Source: Cupriavidus consociatus | GTDB taxonomy: Bacteria > Pseudomonadota > Gammaproteobacteria > Burkholderiales > Burkholderiaceae | Reading direction: 5' to 3' | Assembly (NCBI RefSeq): GCF_017814975.1 | Contig: NZ_JAGIQA010000002.1 | Coordinates: forward strand, 186,001-250,000 | Length of the DNA: 64,000 nt | Part shown: positions 1-8,038 of the stretch, one piece after another | How positions within the stretch are numbered: the first letter of the stretch is position 1 | How the letters are laid out: every line of letters starts with the position of its first letter | Program-made: the position numbers and the translations under genes | Notes under the pieces: generated by a model | Told to the model about the DNA's origin: nothing | Database searches by the model: none | Seen by the model: the letters and a program-made list of their open reading frames with translations, nothing else

Positions 1-616
1 CCACGGTGCCGCTGATGCTCGAATACACCGGCGAATGCGAGTTGATGCTGCCGTTCTTCGCCAGCTCGGCGATCGAGCCCTGCGACATGCCCAGCACGCG
101 CAGCTGGTCGCGGTAGGCGCGCATCTCGGCGGAGGCGATCGCCAGTTCGCTCTCGCGGCGCTGCAGCTCGCCGCGGCCGATCACGTCGGCGGCAAACAGC
201 TGGCGCGCGCGCTCGGCGTTGCGCACCTGCAGGTCGTGCTGCGCCTCGCTCTTCAGGAACGACATCTGCGCGGCGCCCAGCTCGCTGCTGTGCAGGCGCG
301 CCAGCACCTGGCCGGCCTTCACTTCCTGGCCGAGCGTGGCATACAGGTCGGTGACGCGGCCGGTCACGCTGGCGCCGATGCGCGATACGCGCTGCTCATC
401 GAAGTCGATGCGGCCGGCCACGCGCAGCATCTCGCTGAACGGGGAGGTGGTGACCGGCGCCACCTTCAGCGACTGCTGCAGGTTGCCTTCCGGCTGGATC
501 ACGCCGGGCGGCAGCTTGGGCGCTTCGGCAACGGGTTCAGGCTTGTCGGAACAGGCCGCCAGGCTGAGCGTCAGGACGGCAGCGGCCGTCAGCGAAAGCA
601 GGAAATTGGGACGCAT
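1..616 (-). CDS. Efflux RND periplasmic adaptor (CzcB/HlyD-like), C-terminus beyond window
   Basis: Periplasmic adaptor that would link an inner-membrane RND pump to an outer-membrane channel in heavy-metal or drug export. It starts at ATG 616 and runs leftward off the window, so only about 205 residues are visible. The N-terminus is a lipoprotein signal with lipobox LAAC (Cys22). A Pro-rich linker follows, then a biotinyl/lipoyl-like segment around residues 80-110 (SVTGRV...LGQEVKAGQVLARL) and the start of an alpha-helical hairpin. The stop codon of the upstream TolC-family gene (619-621) lies two bases before this start, so the two are co-transcribed. The metal specificity cannot be read from this part; CzcB-like is inferred from the operon layout. 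Confidence 0.85.
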   Translation of the reverse strand, partial: MRPNFLLSLTAAAVLTLSLAACSDKPEPVAEAPKLPPGVIQPEGNLQQSLKVAPVTTSPFSEMLRVAGRIDFDEQRVSRIGASVTGRVTDLYATLGQEVKAGQVLARLHSSELGAAQMSFLKSEAQHDLQVRNAERARQLFAADVIGRGELQRRESELAIASAEMRAYRDQLRVLGMSQGSIAELAKNGSINSHSPVYSSISGTV

Positions 617-618
617 GG

Positions 619-2103
619 TTATTTCTGTTCGATGGTGGAGGTCGGCGGCAGGCCTGGCGCGGCAGTGGCGCCCGGGGCGGTCGACATGAGCTTTTCGATC
701 TGGATGGCGGCCAGCTGCTGCTCGTACTGGGCGGCGATCAGCTCGTTGCGCGCACTGCGCAGCACGCGCTGAGCATCGATGAAGTCAAGGATGCCGCGCT
801 CGCCGAAGCGGTAGGCGGCCTCGGCCACGCCCAGCGCCGACTCGGCCTCGCGCACGATGCCGGACTCCAGCGCGGTCACCTGCGCCTGCGTGATCTCGTA
901 CTGGCGGTAGGCGGATTCCAGTTCCTGCGCCAGCTCGAACTCGCGCATTTCCAGCGCGCTCTGCGCCTGCGTCGCCTGCGCGGTGGCCTCGCCCACCGGG
1001 CCGCGGCGGCGGTCCCACAGCGGGATGGTCATGACCAGGCCGATCTGCGAGACGTTGTTGTCGGGCTGGCGGTCGGTGCTGGCGCGCACCGCCACTTCCG
1101 GCCAGCGCAGCGAACGCTGGTAGTCGACGCCCAGGCGGGCGCGCTCCAGTTCCGTGCGGCGCTGGACCAGTTCGGCATTGCTCGCGGTCATGGTGTCGCG
1201 CAGCACCGGCAGCGGCGGCACGTCCGGCGACTGTGCCAGCGTGCCGTCCAGCGAGAACTGGCCCGGCATGGCGCCGCCAACCTGCTGGCGCAGCGCGGCC
1301 TTGGCCTGGTTCACGCGCAGCTCGGTGGTCTGCTGGTTCTTCTGCGAGGCCAGCAGTTCGGTCTCGGCCTTGATCAGTTCATAGCGCGGCGCTTCGCCCA
1401 CCTCCACGCGCAGGCGTGCGCGCGAATGGATCTGCCGCATCATCGCCAGGTCTTCTTCCGCGGCATGCAGCTCGCTTTCACGACGCAGCACATCGTAATA
1501 GGAAGTCTTGACGCGCGCGGCAAGGTCTGCGCGGAAGCCCTGGCGGGCCGCCTGCGACGACTCCAGGCCGCGCGAGGCCATGGCCTCGCGCAGGCTGCGC
1601 TGGTGCGGGTAGTCCAGCTTCTGCACCACGGCGTAGCTCGGCGCATTGCCGCTGGTCACGCCGGGTTGCTTGCCGGACAGGCGGCCGTACATCACTTCGA
1701 CCTGCGGATTGGGATAGGCGCGCGCGCTGCTGATGGCGGCGCTGGCGGCATCGACATTGGCCTCGGCCACGGCGACGCCCTTGTTGGTCGACTGCGCCAT
1801 GTCGAGCAGTTGCGGCAGCGAGAAAGCCGGGCCGGCCGCCGCACCGGCGGGGCGCGCGGATGCCGCCTTGGGCACGGCCGTGGCGGCCACCAGTTCGGCG
1901 CCGGGCGTGGGCGCCGGGGCGGCGGAAATCTTCGCGGAAGGCTTGGAGAGCGGTGCGGCCGGTGAGGCAGGGATAGCGGGCTTGGTGCCCGCTGCCCCCG
2001 CGGCCTTCGCCGGAGCGGCGCCCTGCTCTCCGGCATGGGCCGGGGCAGCGGCGAACGCGAGCAGCGAAAGCGACGCGATCAGGGTCAGCTTGGTTGTTGT
2101 CAT
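619..2103 (-). CDS. TolC-family outer membrane channel (CzcC-like)
   Basis: Outer-membrane channel of a tripartite RND efflux system, 494 aa. ATG 2103 is chosen over the longer upstream reading because it gives a clean signal peptide (MTTTKLTLIASLSLLAFAA...AHA). An Ala/Pro-rich linker of about 80 residues follows, then two repeated OEP (outer membrane efflux protein) coiled-coil domains, with typical text such as RAYPNPQVEVMYGRLSG and YRFGERGILDFIDAQRVL. Length fits CzcC/CusC proteins. The adaptor gene begins 2 bp after its stop. Upstream on the same strand, 213 bp away, is a small secreted protein, an order reminiscent of czcI-czcC-czcB. The substrate (Co, Zn, Cd or other) is inference. Confidence 0.85.
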   Translation of the reverse strand: MTTTKLTLIASLSLLAFAAAPAHAGEQGAAPAKAAGAAGTKPAIPASPAAPLSKPSAKISAAPAPTPGAELVAATAVPKAASARPAGAAAGPAFSLPQLLDMAQSTNKGVAVAEANVDAASAAISSARAYPNPQVEVMYGRLSGKQPGVTSGNAPSYAVVQKLDYPHQRSLREAMASRGLESSQAARQGFRADLAARVKTSYYDVLRRESELHAAEEDLAMMRQIHSRARLRVEVGEAPRYELIKAETELLASQKNQQTTELRVNQAKAALRQQVGGAMPGQFSLDGTLAQSPDVPPLPVLRDTMTASNAELVQRRTELERARLGVDYQRSLRWPEVAVRASTDRQPDNNVSQIGLVMTIPLWDRRRGPVGEATAQATQAQSALEMREFELAQELESAYRQYEITQAQVTALESGIVREAESALGVAEAAYRFGERGILDFIDAQRVLRSARNELIAAQYEQQLAAIQIEKLMSTAPGATAAPGLPPTSTIEQK

Positions 2104-2316
2104 GAGTCCGGAATGCAAGCAATGCGACGCCTGCGCCATGCCGCGGCGCGCCCCGGCGCGAGTCACGGCGGGACGGACCACGGCAGCGGCTTACCCGCGC
2201 GCGGTAGCGGCGGGCAGGCTGGCGGTATCAGGCAAGGGGGCGCGGCCCGCGGCACGGCAGCTGCGGGGGCAGCGCGTGCGCGCGGGGGAGCGGCAAGGCG
2301 TATGAACGCCCGGCGC

Positions 2317-2718
2317 TCAGGAGCGGAATATCGGCGGCCGGAAGAAGGTCGAAGGCGGCGGCCCGGCGCGGCCTGGGGGATATTGCGCGACATCCCCCGT
2401 GGGCAGCAGCAGCTTCACCGGGGGCAGGGCAATGAGGGCACTGGACTCTTCGATTTCGTCCAGCAGGTCCAGCGGATCGAGCAGGTCGGCCGACCAGATA
2501 TTGCAGTACCCGGGTGGCGGGTCTGCGCAGATGTCGTCGTCATGCAGGCCATCGTCGCCAGGAACGATGACGCGGCCCATGTCGTCCACCGACTCCAGCG
2601 CGGCCAGCTCGGTACTGGCCTGCAGCTCCGGCTGCACCGACGCGCGTGCGTCCGCCACCGCTCCAAAGGAGAGCAGTGACAGGCACATGGCAGTCAACAG
2701 CAGGAACAACAATCGCAT
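2317..2718 (-). CDS. Small secreted acidic protein heading the efflux operon (CzcI-like position)
   Basis: 133-aa protein of unknown biochemical role. ATG 2718 is preferred to the upstream in-frame starts because it opens directly into a signal peptide (MRLLFLLLTAMCLSLLSFGA) with cleavage near ADA-RA. The mature part is short and acidic, with a DDDIC segment and a CN pair that could bind metal, and it ends in a Pro-rich tail (PPSTFFRPPIFRS). Small periplasmic proteins in this position upstream of czcC-type genes are known as CzcI in Cupriavidus; I infer the analogy from size, signal peptide and position, not from a sequence match. A strong palindrome lies about 75 bp upstream. Confidence 0.6.
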   Translation of the reverse strand: MRLLFLLLTAMCLSLLSFGAVADARASVQPELQASTELAALESVDDMGRVIVPGDDGLHDDDICADPPPGYCNIWSADLLDPLDLLDEIEESSALIALPPVKLLLPTGDVAQYPPGRAGPPPSTFFRPPIFRS

Positions 2719-2791
2719 GGGTCGGGGGCTGGAAGCACGGGCGAAAGCGCCATTCTGGCAAGGCGCACGCCGTGCTGCGGTACAGCATTGT

Positions 2792-2828
2792 AACGTAACG
2801 ATTACGATTGACAGAGAATCGTTACGTT
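2792..2828. promoter_or_regulatory. 12-bp perfect inverted repeat, candidate operator of the efflux operon
   Basis: AACGTAACGATT (2792-2803) and AATCGTTACGTT (2817-2828) are perfect inverted repeats separated by 13 bp. On the minus strand a TACAAT hexamer (reverse of 2787-2792) abuts the repeat and could be the -10 box for the efflux operon, with the palindrome covering the -35 region. Such a site suits a two-component response regulator or a metal-sensing repressor. The regulator itself is not in the window. Confidence 0.6.
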
Positions 2829-2975
2829 CGTTCCCTATCGAAGACGGAAGATGGGCAGTGGAAGTTGGAAATTCGGCATTTTGCTGCATGCGAGCGAAAA
2901 GGCTGAGGCGTTATACCAAGTCGTGGATTTAGGGCTATCCCTTCGCAACGAGGCGCCAACCAGGCCAACACTGTA

Positions 2976-3000
2976 TGTTAGACAGTGCTACTGTCTAACA
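2976..3000. promoter_or_regulatory. Palindrome TGTTAGACAGT-N3-ACTGTCTAACA, likely operator
   Basis: Perfect 11-bp inverted repeat (2976-2986, 2990-3000) with a 3-bp spacer, 55 bp before the HTH-nucleotidyltransferase gene. A further half-site TAGACAGT lies at 3039-3046, and looser ACAGT/ACTGT copies fall between. Several half-sites directly upstream of a gene whose own product has a winged-helix N-terminus suggest autoregulation. The gene-free stretch 2719-3054 holds this site and the efflux operator, and nothing else that I recognise. Confidence 0.6.
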
Positions 3001-3054
3001 CGCAGTACAATTGTATGTAGTACAGTATCACTGTTCAATAGACAGTTCGATGCT

Positions 3055-3657
3055 ATGCGAAACGCTCTTTTGGCCGAGCTCTTTGGAGGCGAGCAGCGCT
3101 TCGCGCTGCTTAGGGCGCTCTACATGAGTCCCGGCAAGCAATATTCACCCGCGGAACTGGCCCGCCTTACCGGAGCAGACAGCGGAAATGTGACCCGTTG
3201 GCTAAGGCGATGGGCTCAGGTGGGGCTTACAGTACGCCATCAGGATGGGCGAAATGTGCTTTATCGTGCAGCCGAGTCCCCTGCGTTGGCGGGGCTAACC
3301 GATATCGTACGGCGCAGCGATGCGGTACTTGACGATATCAGGGCGGCACTCCCGGAGGAGACTGAGATGGCCGCGATATTCGGATCGGTGGCGCGCGGCG
3401 AGGAGAAGGCAGAGTCGGATCTTGACGTATTGGTGCTGGGCGAGGAACTCAGTTCGATCCGCATCAACGCCCTGTTGAAAGCTGTGGGACGGAAGCACGG
3501 CCGCGACATCCATGCCTCGGTCTTCTCGCGGTCCGAGTTCGAGGAGATGCTGGCCGGCGGCAACAGCTTCGCGGTCGGGGTGATGCAACAGCCGATGATT
3601 TTGCTGAAAGGAGAATTGGCCCATGGCCGCACGAAAGCCATCAACGCTGGCACTTGA
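3055..3657 (+). CDS. Winged-helix / nucleotidyltransferase (MNT) fusion, antitoxin-like
   Basis: 200-aa two-domain protein. Residues about 1-80 form an HTH domain (QRFALLRALYMSPGKQYSPAELA, then GNVTRWLRRW). Residues about 100-200 are a minimal nucleotidyltransferase with the GSVARG motif (110-115) followed by the metal-binding DLD (122-124). ATG 3055 fits the domain start; the longer upstream reading would run through the operator repeats. MNT proteins paired with HEPN proteins act as antitoxins that AMPylate the partner (known for MntA-HepT). Here the next gene overlaps by 35 bp and is HEPN-sized. Autoregulation through the upstream palindromes is inferred. Confidence 0.75.
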   Translation: MRNALLAELFGGEQRFALLRALYMSPGKQYSPAELARLTGADSGNVTRWLRRWAQVGLTVRHQDGRNVLYRAAESPALAGLTDIVRRSDAVLDDIRAALPEETEMAAIFGSVARGEEKAESDLDVLVLGEELSSIRINALLKAVGRKHGRDIHASVFSRSEFEEMLAGGNSFAVGVMQQPMILLKGELAHGRTKAINAGT

Positions 3658-4084
3658 AGAGCCGCAAGTTGTCCGAGCGGAGCGGATGCAGAACAAGCAG
3701 ATGGTCCAGGAACTCTTGCGCGCGGCCGTGCAGAAGTTCCAGGACACCAAAGTCGCTGGCGTTTCCGACCCGACAAAGTTTGAAGCCGCTTACGACGCCA
3801 TCCTGTTCGCGGCGCTTGCCGTGTTTGCCGCCCAAGGCTTCCGGCTATCCGCGGCACACGGCCACCATCGAATCGCGCTGGAGGGCCTGGTCGGATCCCT
3901 CGAAGGCGGGCAGCTGCTGCTGGACGAACTTGATGGCCTGCTATCGATCCGCAATTCGAAGTACACGGGATTTGCCACGGTCAGGGCACCCGACCTGCGC
4001 CTGGCCCTGGCACTTGCGGAGCGCATGCTGAACGAGACCTCGCAATGGCTGCATGCGAATCACCCGGAGATGCTGAAGGCTTGA
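3623..4084 (+). CDS. HEPN-like partner of the nucleotidyltransferase (putative toxin)
   Basis: 153-aa, mostly helical protein that begins inside the end of the nucleotidyltransferase gene. It has a good ribosome binding site (AAAGGAG, 3607-3613) about nine bases before ATG 3623. The size, the helical character and the tandem arrangement fit the HEPN half of an MNT-HEPN toxin-antitoxin pair. The usual RNase motif R-x4-6-H is not evident: the best candidate segment reads IRNSKYTGF, with Tyr where His would be expected. It may therefore be a diverged or non-nuclease HEPN protein. The family call depends largely on context. Confidence 0.5.
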   Translation: MAARKPSTLALEEPQVVRAERMQNKQMVQELLRAAVQKFQDTKVAGVSDPTKFEAAYDAILFAALAVFAAQGFRLSAAHGHHRIALEGLVGSLEGGQLLLDELDGLLSIRNSKYTGFATVRAPDLRLALALAERMLNETSQWLHANHPEMLKA

Positions 4085-4243
4085 CAGTCCGACGTCGACG
4101 GGCCCCCACTTGCGTGGCCTGGACTGGCATGAGGTCTCCAGCGCGCACGAGCGTTGTCGCGTGGCTGCGCGGTGCCAGGCCTGGCCTCAGCCCCGGTAGC
4201 GGGCTGCACGAGCACGGGTGCGCACCACCCGAACCAACGCCGC

Positions 4244-5869
4244 TCAGACCACCCTGAACCCGTGCGTGCCGTCGCGCTCCAGTTGCGCGATCAGGCCGAA
4301 CTCCCAGTCGAGGTAGCCCTGCATCGCCTCGCGCGGATTGCCGGTGCCTTCATATGGCCGGCGATAGCGGTCGGTGCGCTCGGACGCCAGGTGCGTCTCG
4401 CCGGACTCCAGCGGCAGCCCGGCCGCGATCCACGCCTGCGTGCCGCCTTCCAGCACCACCACCTCCGCATCGGTCAGCCGCCGCAGGTCGGCGGCGGCAA
4501 AGCGCGCGAGCAGGCTGGAGCCGCACGTCAGCACATAGCGCCGTGCCTGCGGGATGCGCGCCAGCGCACCCGCCAGCTGCGCGCGGATGACGAAGTGCGC
4601 ACCGGGGATATGGCGCTTGACGTAGTTGGCGCTGGCGGTGAAGTCGAGCACCACGGTGCTGCCGTCCGCGCCCTTGTCGAGCCACGCGGCGAGTTCGGCG
4701 GCCGTCGCCGCCGGCACCGCCGGGGGCACCGGCACGTCGGCCGCCACCGTGCCGGACTCGCTGCGCGCGGCGGCATCGGCCGGCTCCACCACCCAGACCT
4801 CCCAGCCCATCTGCGCCAGCCATGATCCCGTCATGCTGGCGCGCACGTCGTCGTCATCGGCGAGCACGAAGCGCGCGCCCCGCACCGGGGCGTTGTGGTC
4901 GGTTTCCTGCACCAGCTGTCCGCCCGGCGCATTGGCGAAGCCCGGCAGGTGCCCGTCTGCGAATTCCTCCGGCGTGCGCACGTCGAAGCGGTACACGGTG
5001 CGGCCCGGTTCCTGCAGCGATGGCAACGCGGCCAGCGCGATGCGGCGCACGCCGGCACGGTCGGCGATCGCGCGCGCGCCGCGGCGGGCGCTGTCGCGGT
5101 TGTCGCTGCTCACCTCGGCGGGGGCGCGGCGGCTCGCGCCGTGGTCGAGCTGCTGGCCCGCCAGCGTCCAGCCGATGGTGCCGTTGCGCAGCGCCGCCAC
5201 CGGGTTGGGAATGCCGGCGTTGACCAGCGACTGCGTGCCGATGATGCTGCGCGTGCGGCCGGCGCAGTTGACGATCACCTGCGTGTGCGGGTCGGGCGCC
5301 AACTCGCGCACGCGCAGCACCAGTTCGGCACCGGGCACGCTGGTGGCAGTGGGAATGCTCATGGTCTGGTACTCGTCGAAGCGGCGCGCGTCGACGATCA
5401 CCGCATCGGCCTTGCTGTCGATCAGGGCCTGCACCTGCTCGGCGGACAGCGAGGGCGTATGGCGCCTTGACTCGACCACTTCACCGAACGACTTGCTCGG
5501 CACGTTGACGTCGCGGAACACCTCGCCGCCGCCGTCGATCCATCCGGCCAGCCCGCCTTCGAGCCCATGCACATTGGTATAGCCCAGTGCTTGCAGCACC
5601 GACGCCGCGCGCGGCGCGAGGTCTTCGCCGGCATGCTCGCCGTAGACCACGATCAGCGTGTCGCGGCGCGGGATGCGCGTCCAGGCCTCCAGCTCAAGCC
5701 TGGACAGCGGGAAATTGGCGGCCCATAGCGGATGCGCCTGCGCGAAGGGGTCTTCCTCGCGCACGTCGATCAGCGCGATCTCGGCGCCGGCCAGCAGGGC
5801 CTGGCGCACCTGCGCGCGGGTGAAGGTCGGGAATGCCGTGTCGGCTGGCGTGGCGTGCTGGATGGTCAT
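4244..5869 (-). CDS. Four-domain rhodanese-like sulfurtransferase
   Basis: 541-aa cytosolic protein made of four consecutive rhodanese domains (about residues 14-118, 135-245, 265-365, 385-485), each recognisable from a V-D-[VA]-R or similar strand and a GG-x3-W end. Only domains 2 and 4 keep a Cys in the active loop (NCAGRTR, Cys202; TCGSSL, Cys449). Domains 1 and 3 have VVYGEH and VLADDD instead. Rhodaneses move sulfane sulfur, for example from thiosulfate or persulfides to cyanide, sulfite or glutathione. The start at 5869 lies five bases after the stop of the thiol dioxygenase, so the pair is an operon for thiol-sulfur oxidation. The tail (about 490-541) carries no recognised domain. Confidence 0.85.
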   Translation of the reverse strand: MTIQHATPADTAFPTFTRAQVRQALLAGAEIALIDVREEDPFAQAHPLWAANFPLSRLELEAWTRIPRRDTLIVVYGEHAGEDLAPRAASVLQALGYTNVHGLEGGLAGWIDGGGEVFRDVNVPSKSFGEVVESRRHTPSLSAEQVQALIDSKADAVIVDARRFDEYQTMSIPTATSVPGAELVLRVRELAPDPHTQVIVNCAGRTRSIIGTQSLVNAGIPNPVAALRNGTIGWTLAGQQLDHGASRRAPAEVSSDNRDSARRGARAIADRAGVRRIALAALPSLQEPGRTVYRFDVRTPEEFADGHLPGFANAPGGQLVQETDHNAPVRGARFVLADDDDVRASMTGSWLAQMGWEVWVVEPADAAARSESGTVAADVPVPPAVPAATAAELAAWLDKGADGSTVVLDFTASANYVKRHIPGAHFVIRAQLAGALARIPQARRYVLTCGSSLLARFAAADLRRLTDAEVVVLEGGTQAWIAAGLPLESGETHLASERTDRYRRPYEGTGNPREAMQGYLDWEFGLIAQLERDGTHGFRVV

Positions 5870-5874
5870 GACTT

Positions 5875-6483
5875 CTAGGCTTCGCGGGAACGGTCCCACA
5901 GGTTGGGCAGGGTCGGGTTGGAATACCCGGAAATAAAGGGCTTGCGCGTGCCGTCCTCGGCGTAGACCGAGCGGCGCACCGCGCCGATATTGGCGCCGTA
6001 CACGTGGATGCTGACCGAGACGCGGTCGTCGTGCACGTTGTTGACGCGATGGATGTCGCCTACCGTGGGCGACACGGCTTCGACCTGCCCGGGCTGCAAT
6101 CGCACCGGTTCGCCCTTCGGCACGGGACGGCCGGCGGCGTCGAGCACGAAGGGCTGCGACTCTTCCGCGCCGCGCAGCATGCCGATCAGGCCCCATACGG
6201 TGTGGTCATGGATGGGCGTGCGCTGCCCCGGGCCCCAGACAAAGCTGACGACCGAGAAGCGCTCGGCGGAATCGCAATGCAGCAGGTGCTGCTGGTAATA
6301 CTCTGGGTGCGGCTCGGCCCATGCCTCGGGCAGCCAGTCGTCGCGTGCCACCAGCCGCGCCAGCAGCGCCCCGCCCTCGCGCAGGATGCGCGGCTCGTCG
6401 GGATGCTGGTCCAGCAGCGCGGCCAGGCCGGTGATGAAATCGCGCAGCGGGGCAAGCCCGCTGGCATCGGGGGAACTGCTCAT
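5875..6483 (-). CDS. Thiol dioxygenase of the cysteine dioxygenase family (Gln-type)
   Basis: 202-aa cupin enzyme that oxidises a thiol to a sulfinate with O2 and ferrous iron. The iron ligands are His92, His94 (PIHDHTVWG) and His145 (GDIHRVNN). The Ser-His-Tyr relay is visible as S158-x-H160-x-Y162. In the position where mammalian-type enzymes carry the Arg that holds cysteine carboxylate, this protein has YYQQHLL. That pattern defines the Gln-type group, which includes 3-mercaptopropionate dioxygenases, so 3-mercaptopropionate is a likelier substrate than cysteine (inference). It lies upstream of the four-domain rhodanese and 84 bp after an SfnB-like flavoprotein gene, within an organosulfur block. 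Confidence 0.85.
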   Translation of the reverse strand: MSSSPDASGLAPLRDFITGLAALLDQHPDEPRILREGGALLARLVARDDWLPEAWAEPHPEYYQQHLLHCDSAERFSVVSFVWGPGQRTPIHDHTVWGLIGMLRGAEESQPFVLDAAGRPVPKGEPVRLQPGQVEAVSPTVGDIHRVNNVHDDRVSVSIHVYGANIGAVRRSVYAEDGTRKPFISGYSNPTLPNLWDRSREA

Positions 6484-6567
6484 GAAATGCCTCCGGGGGT
6501 AGTTCTGTCTTCGGGCCCTCTGTGGGGCGCTGCCGCTGCAAACATAACACGGTCGCGGCGGCCGCGT

Positions 6568-7803
6568 TCATGCCAGCGGCGGCGCATGCACCTGCAGGCC
6601 CAGTTGGTGCTTGCCGGCTGCGACCAGGATCGAGTCGTTCTGCGGCGTATGGATGCGGCTGCACAGCACATCGCGATAGTGCCGCTCGAGCGGATGGTTG
6701 CGGCTCAGGCCGTGGTTGCCCGCGAGCTGCAGCGCCAGTTCCACCGCGCGGATCGCGTTGCCGGTCACCGTGAACTTGAGCAGGCCGCTGTCCGCAGCCG
6801 CAGGCGGCGCACCGGCGTCGGTGCGCGCGGCGGCATCGTCGAGCAGGACCTGATTGGTCCGCAGCAGCGCGCCGATCTCGCCGATGGTTTCCTGCACGCG
6901 CGGCAGCGTGGCCAGCGGCGCGCCCAGGCTGCCGGGTGCGCGCTCGCGCACGAAGCCGCGCACCCACGACCCGGCGGCGCGCGCCACTGCGTCATAGAGG
7001 CTGCCGAGCAGCACGATCATCCACGCCTGCTGGTCAGCGTTGGCATCGGTGTCGGCCTGGCTCGCGCCCGCCGGCGCCCAGGCGGCGGGCAGGCGGATAT
7101 CGACCGCGTGGTCGGGCGGGATCCAGATATTGTCGAGCACGGTCTCGTGGCTGCCCGAGGCGCGCAAACCCAGGTGGTTCCAGTTCTCGACGACGCGCAC
7201 GCCGGCCACGCCCGCTGCGGGACCCGGCACCAGGAATACCCCCACGCGCGGCTGCGGCTCGTCGGTGCGTGCCCAGACCGCCAGCCAGCGCAGCGCGGGG
7301 ATGCCGGTGCTGTACAGCTTGCGGCCACTCAGGCGCCAGCCATCCGCAACCTGCGTGGCGATGGTGCCGGGCAGGCCGCCGCGCGCAGGGGAGCCGAGCC
7401 CGGGCTCGACGCGCAGCGCGTTGATCAGCGCCCCCTCCTGGACCGCGTTGGCAAAGACCTGCTCGCGCACCACCTGCGGCCAGTGCGAATCGGGGCGCGC
7501 GATGGCGCGATGCTGCAGCCAGGTCATGGTCAGCACCAGCGCCGTGGCCGGCTCGCCACCCGCGATGGCCGCGATGATGCGGCGCGCCTGCGCCAGCCCG
7601 GCCCCGCCGCCGCCGTAGTCGCGCGGCACCACCTGCGCGATCAGGCCATGCGCATGCAGCTGCGCGAAATTGTCATGCGGGAAGCTGGCCGCCGCGTCGT
7701 GCGCGGCGGCGCCGGCGGCGAAGCGCGCCGACAGCCCGCCCAGCACTTCGCCAAGGCGCGCGTCGCCGGCTGGCAGGCGGCGCAGGGATGAAGTCGAAGA
7801 CAT
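6568..7803 (-). CDS. Acyl-CoA dehydrogenase-fold flavoprotein (SfnB/DszC-like)
   Basis: 411-aa protein of the acyl-CoA dehydrogenase superfamily. Visible are the N-terminal helical domain with PRDYGGGGAGL, the central beta domain (WRLSGRKLYSTGI, then LGLRASGSHETVLDNIWIP) and a C-terminal four-helix region (LALQLAGNHGLSRNHPLERHYRDVL). Members next to sulfonate or sulfone genes (SfnB, DszC type) are FMNH2-dependent monooxygenases or desulfurisation enzymes rather than true CoA dehydrogenases. ATG 7803 is chosen because the longer reading continues into the divergent promoter. It faces an SsuD-like gene across a 235-bp intergenic region. The substrate is unknown. Confidence 0.8.
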   Translation of the reverse strand: MSSTSSLRRLPAGDARLGEVLGGLSARFAAGAAAHDAAASFPHDNFAQLHAHGLIAQVVPRDYGGGGAGLAQARRIIAAIAGGEPATALVLTMTWLQHRAIARPDSHWPQVVREQVFANAVQEGALINALRVEPGLGSPARGGLPGTIATQVADGWRLSGRKLYSTGIPALRWLAVWARTDEPQPRVGVFLVPGPAAGVAGVRVVENWNHLGLRASGSHETVLDNIWIPPDHAVDIRLPAAWAPAGASQADTDANADQQAWMIVLLGSLYDAVARAAGSWVRGFVRERAPGSLGAPLATLPRVQETIGEIGALLRTNQVLLDDAAARTDAGAPPAAADSGLLKFTVTGNAIRAVELALQLAGNHGLSRNHPLERHYRDVLCSRIHTPQNDSILVAAGKHQLGLQVHAPPLA

Positions 7804-7915
7804 GGAAAGGGACTCCGGGAGGGATGGCTGGCAATTCGGAAAGCTTGCGGCAGCTCGAGCCGAATGCCACCGATGCCGCATAGCGTAGCGCCGCGCCCGC
7901 GTTCCGGGAACGACG

Positions 7916-7928
7916 CTTATTGAATAAG
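7916..7928. promoter_or_regulatory. CTTATT-G-AATAAG palindrome in divergent sulfur promoter region
   Basis: A perfect 6-bp inverted repeat around one base lies between the divergent SfnB-like and SsuD-like genes, with further TTATTC runs at about 7940 and 7975. CysB/Cbl-type LysR regulators of sulfur starvation bind AT-rich TTAT/ATAA arrays in front of ssu and tau genes. That assignment is inferred from context. Confidence 0.4.
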
Positions 7929-8038
7929 GTCCGTCGTTTTTATTCGTTAGTCGCGGCGCGCCACGGGCGTACTTTATTCCCCAGTCCATACAAGACCCGG
8001 GCGGCACGCCGCCGCCATCACCGAACAGGAGCGTACCA

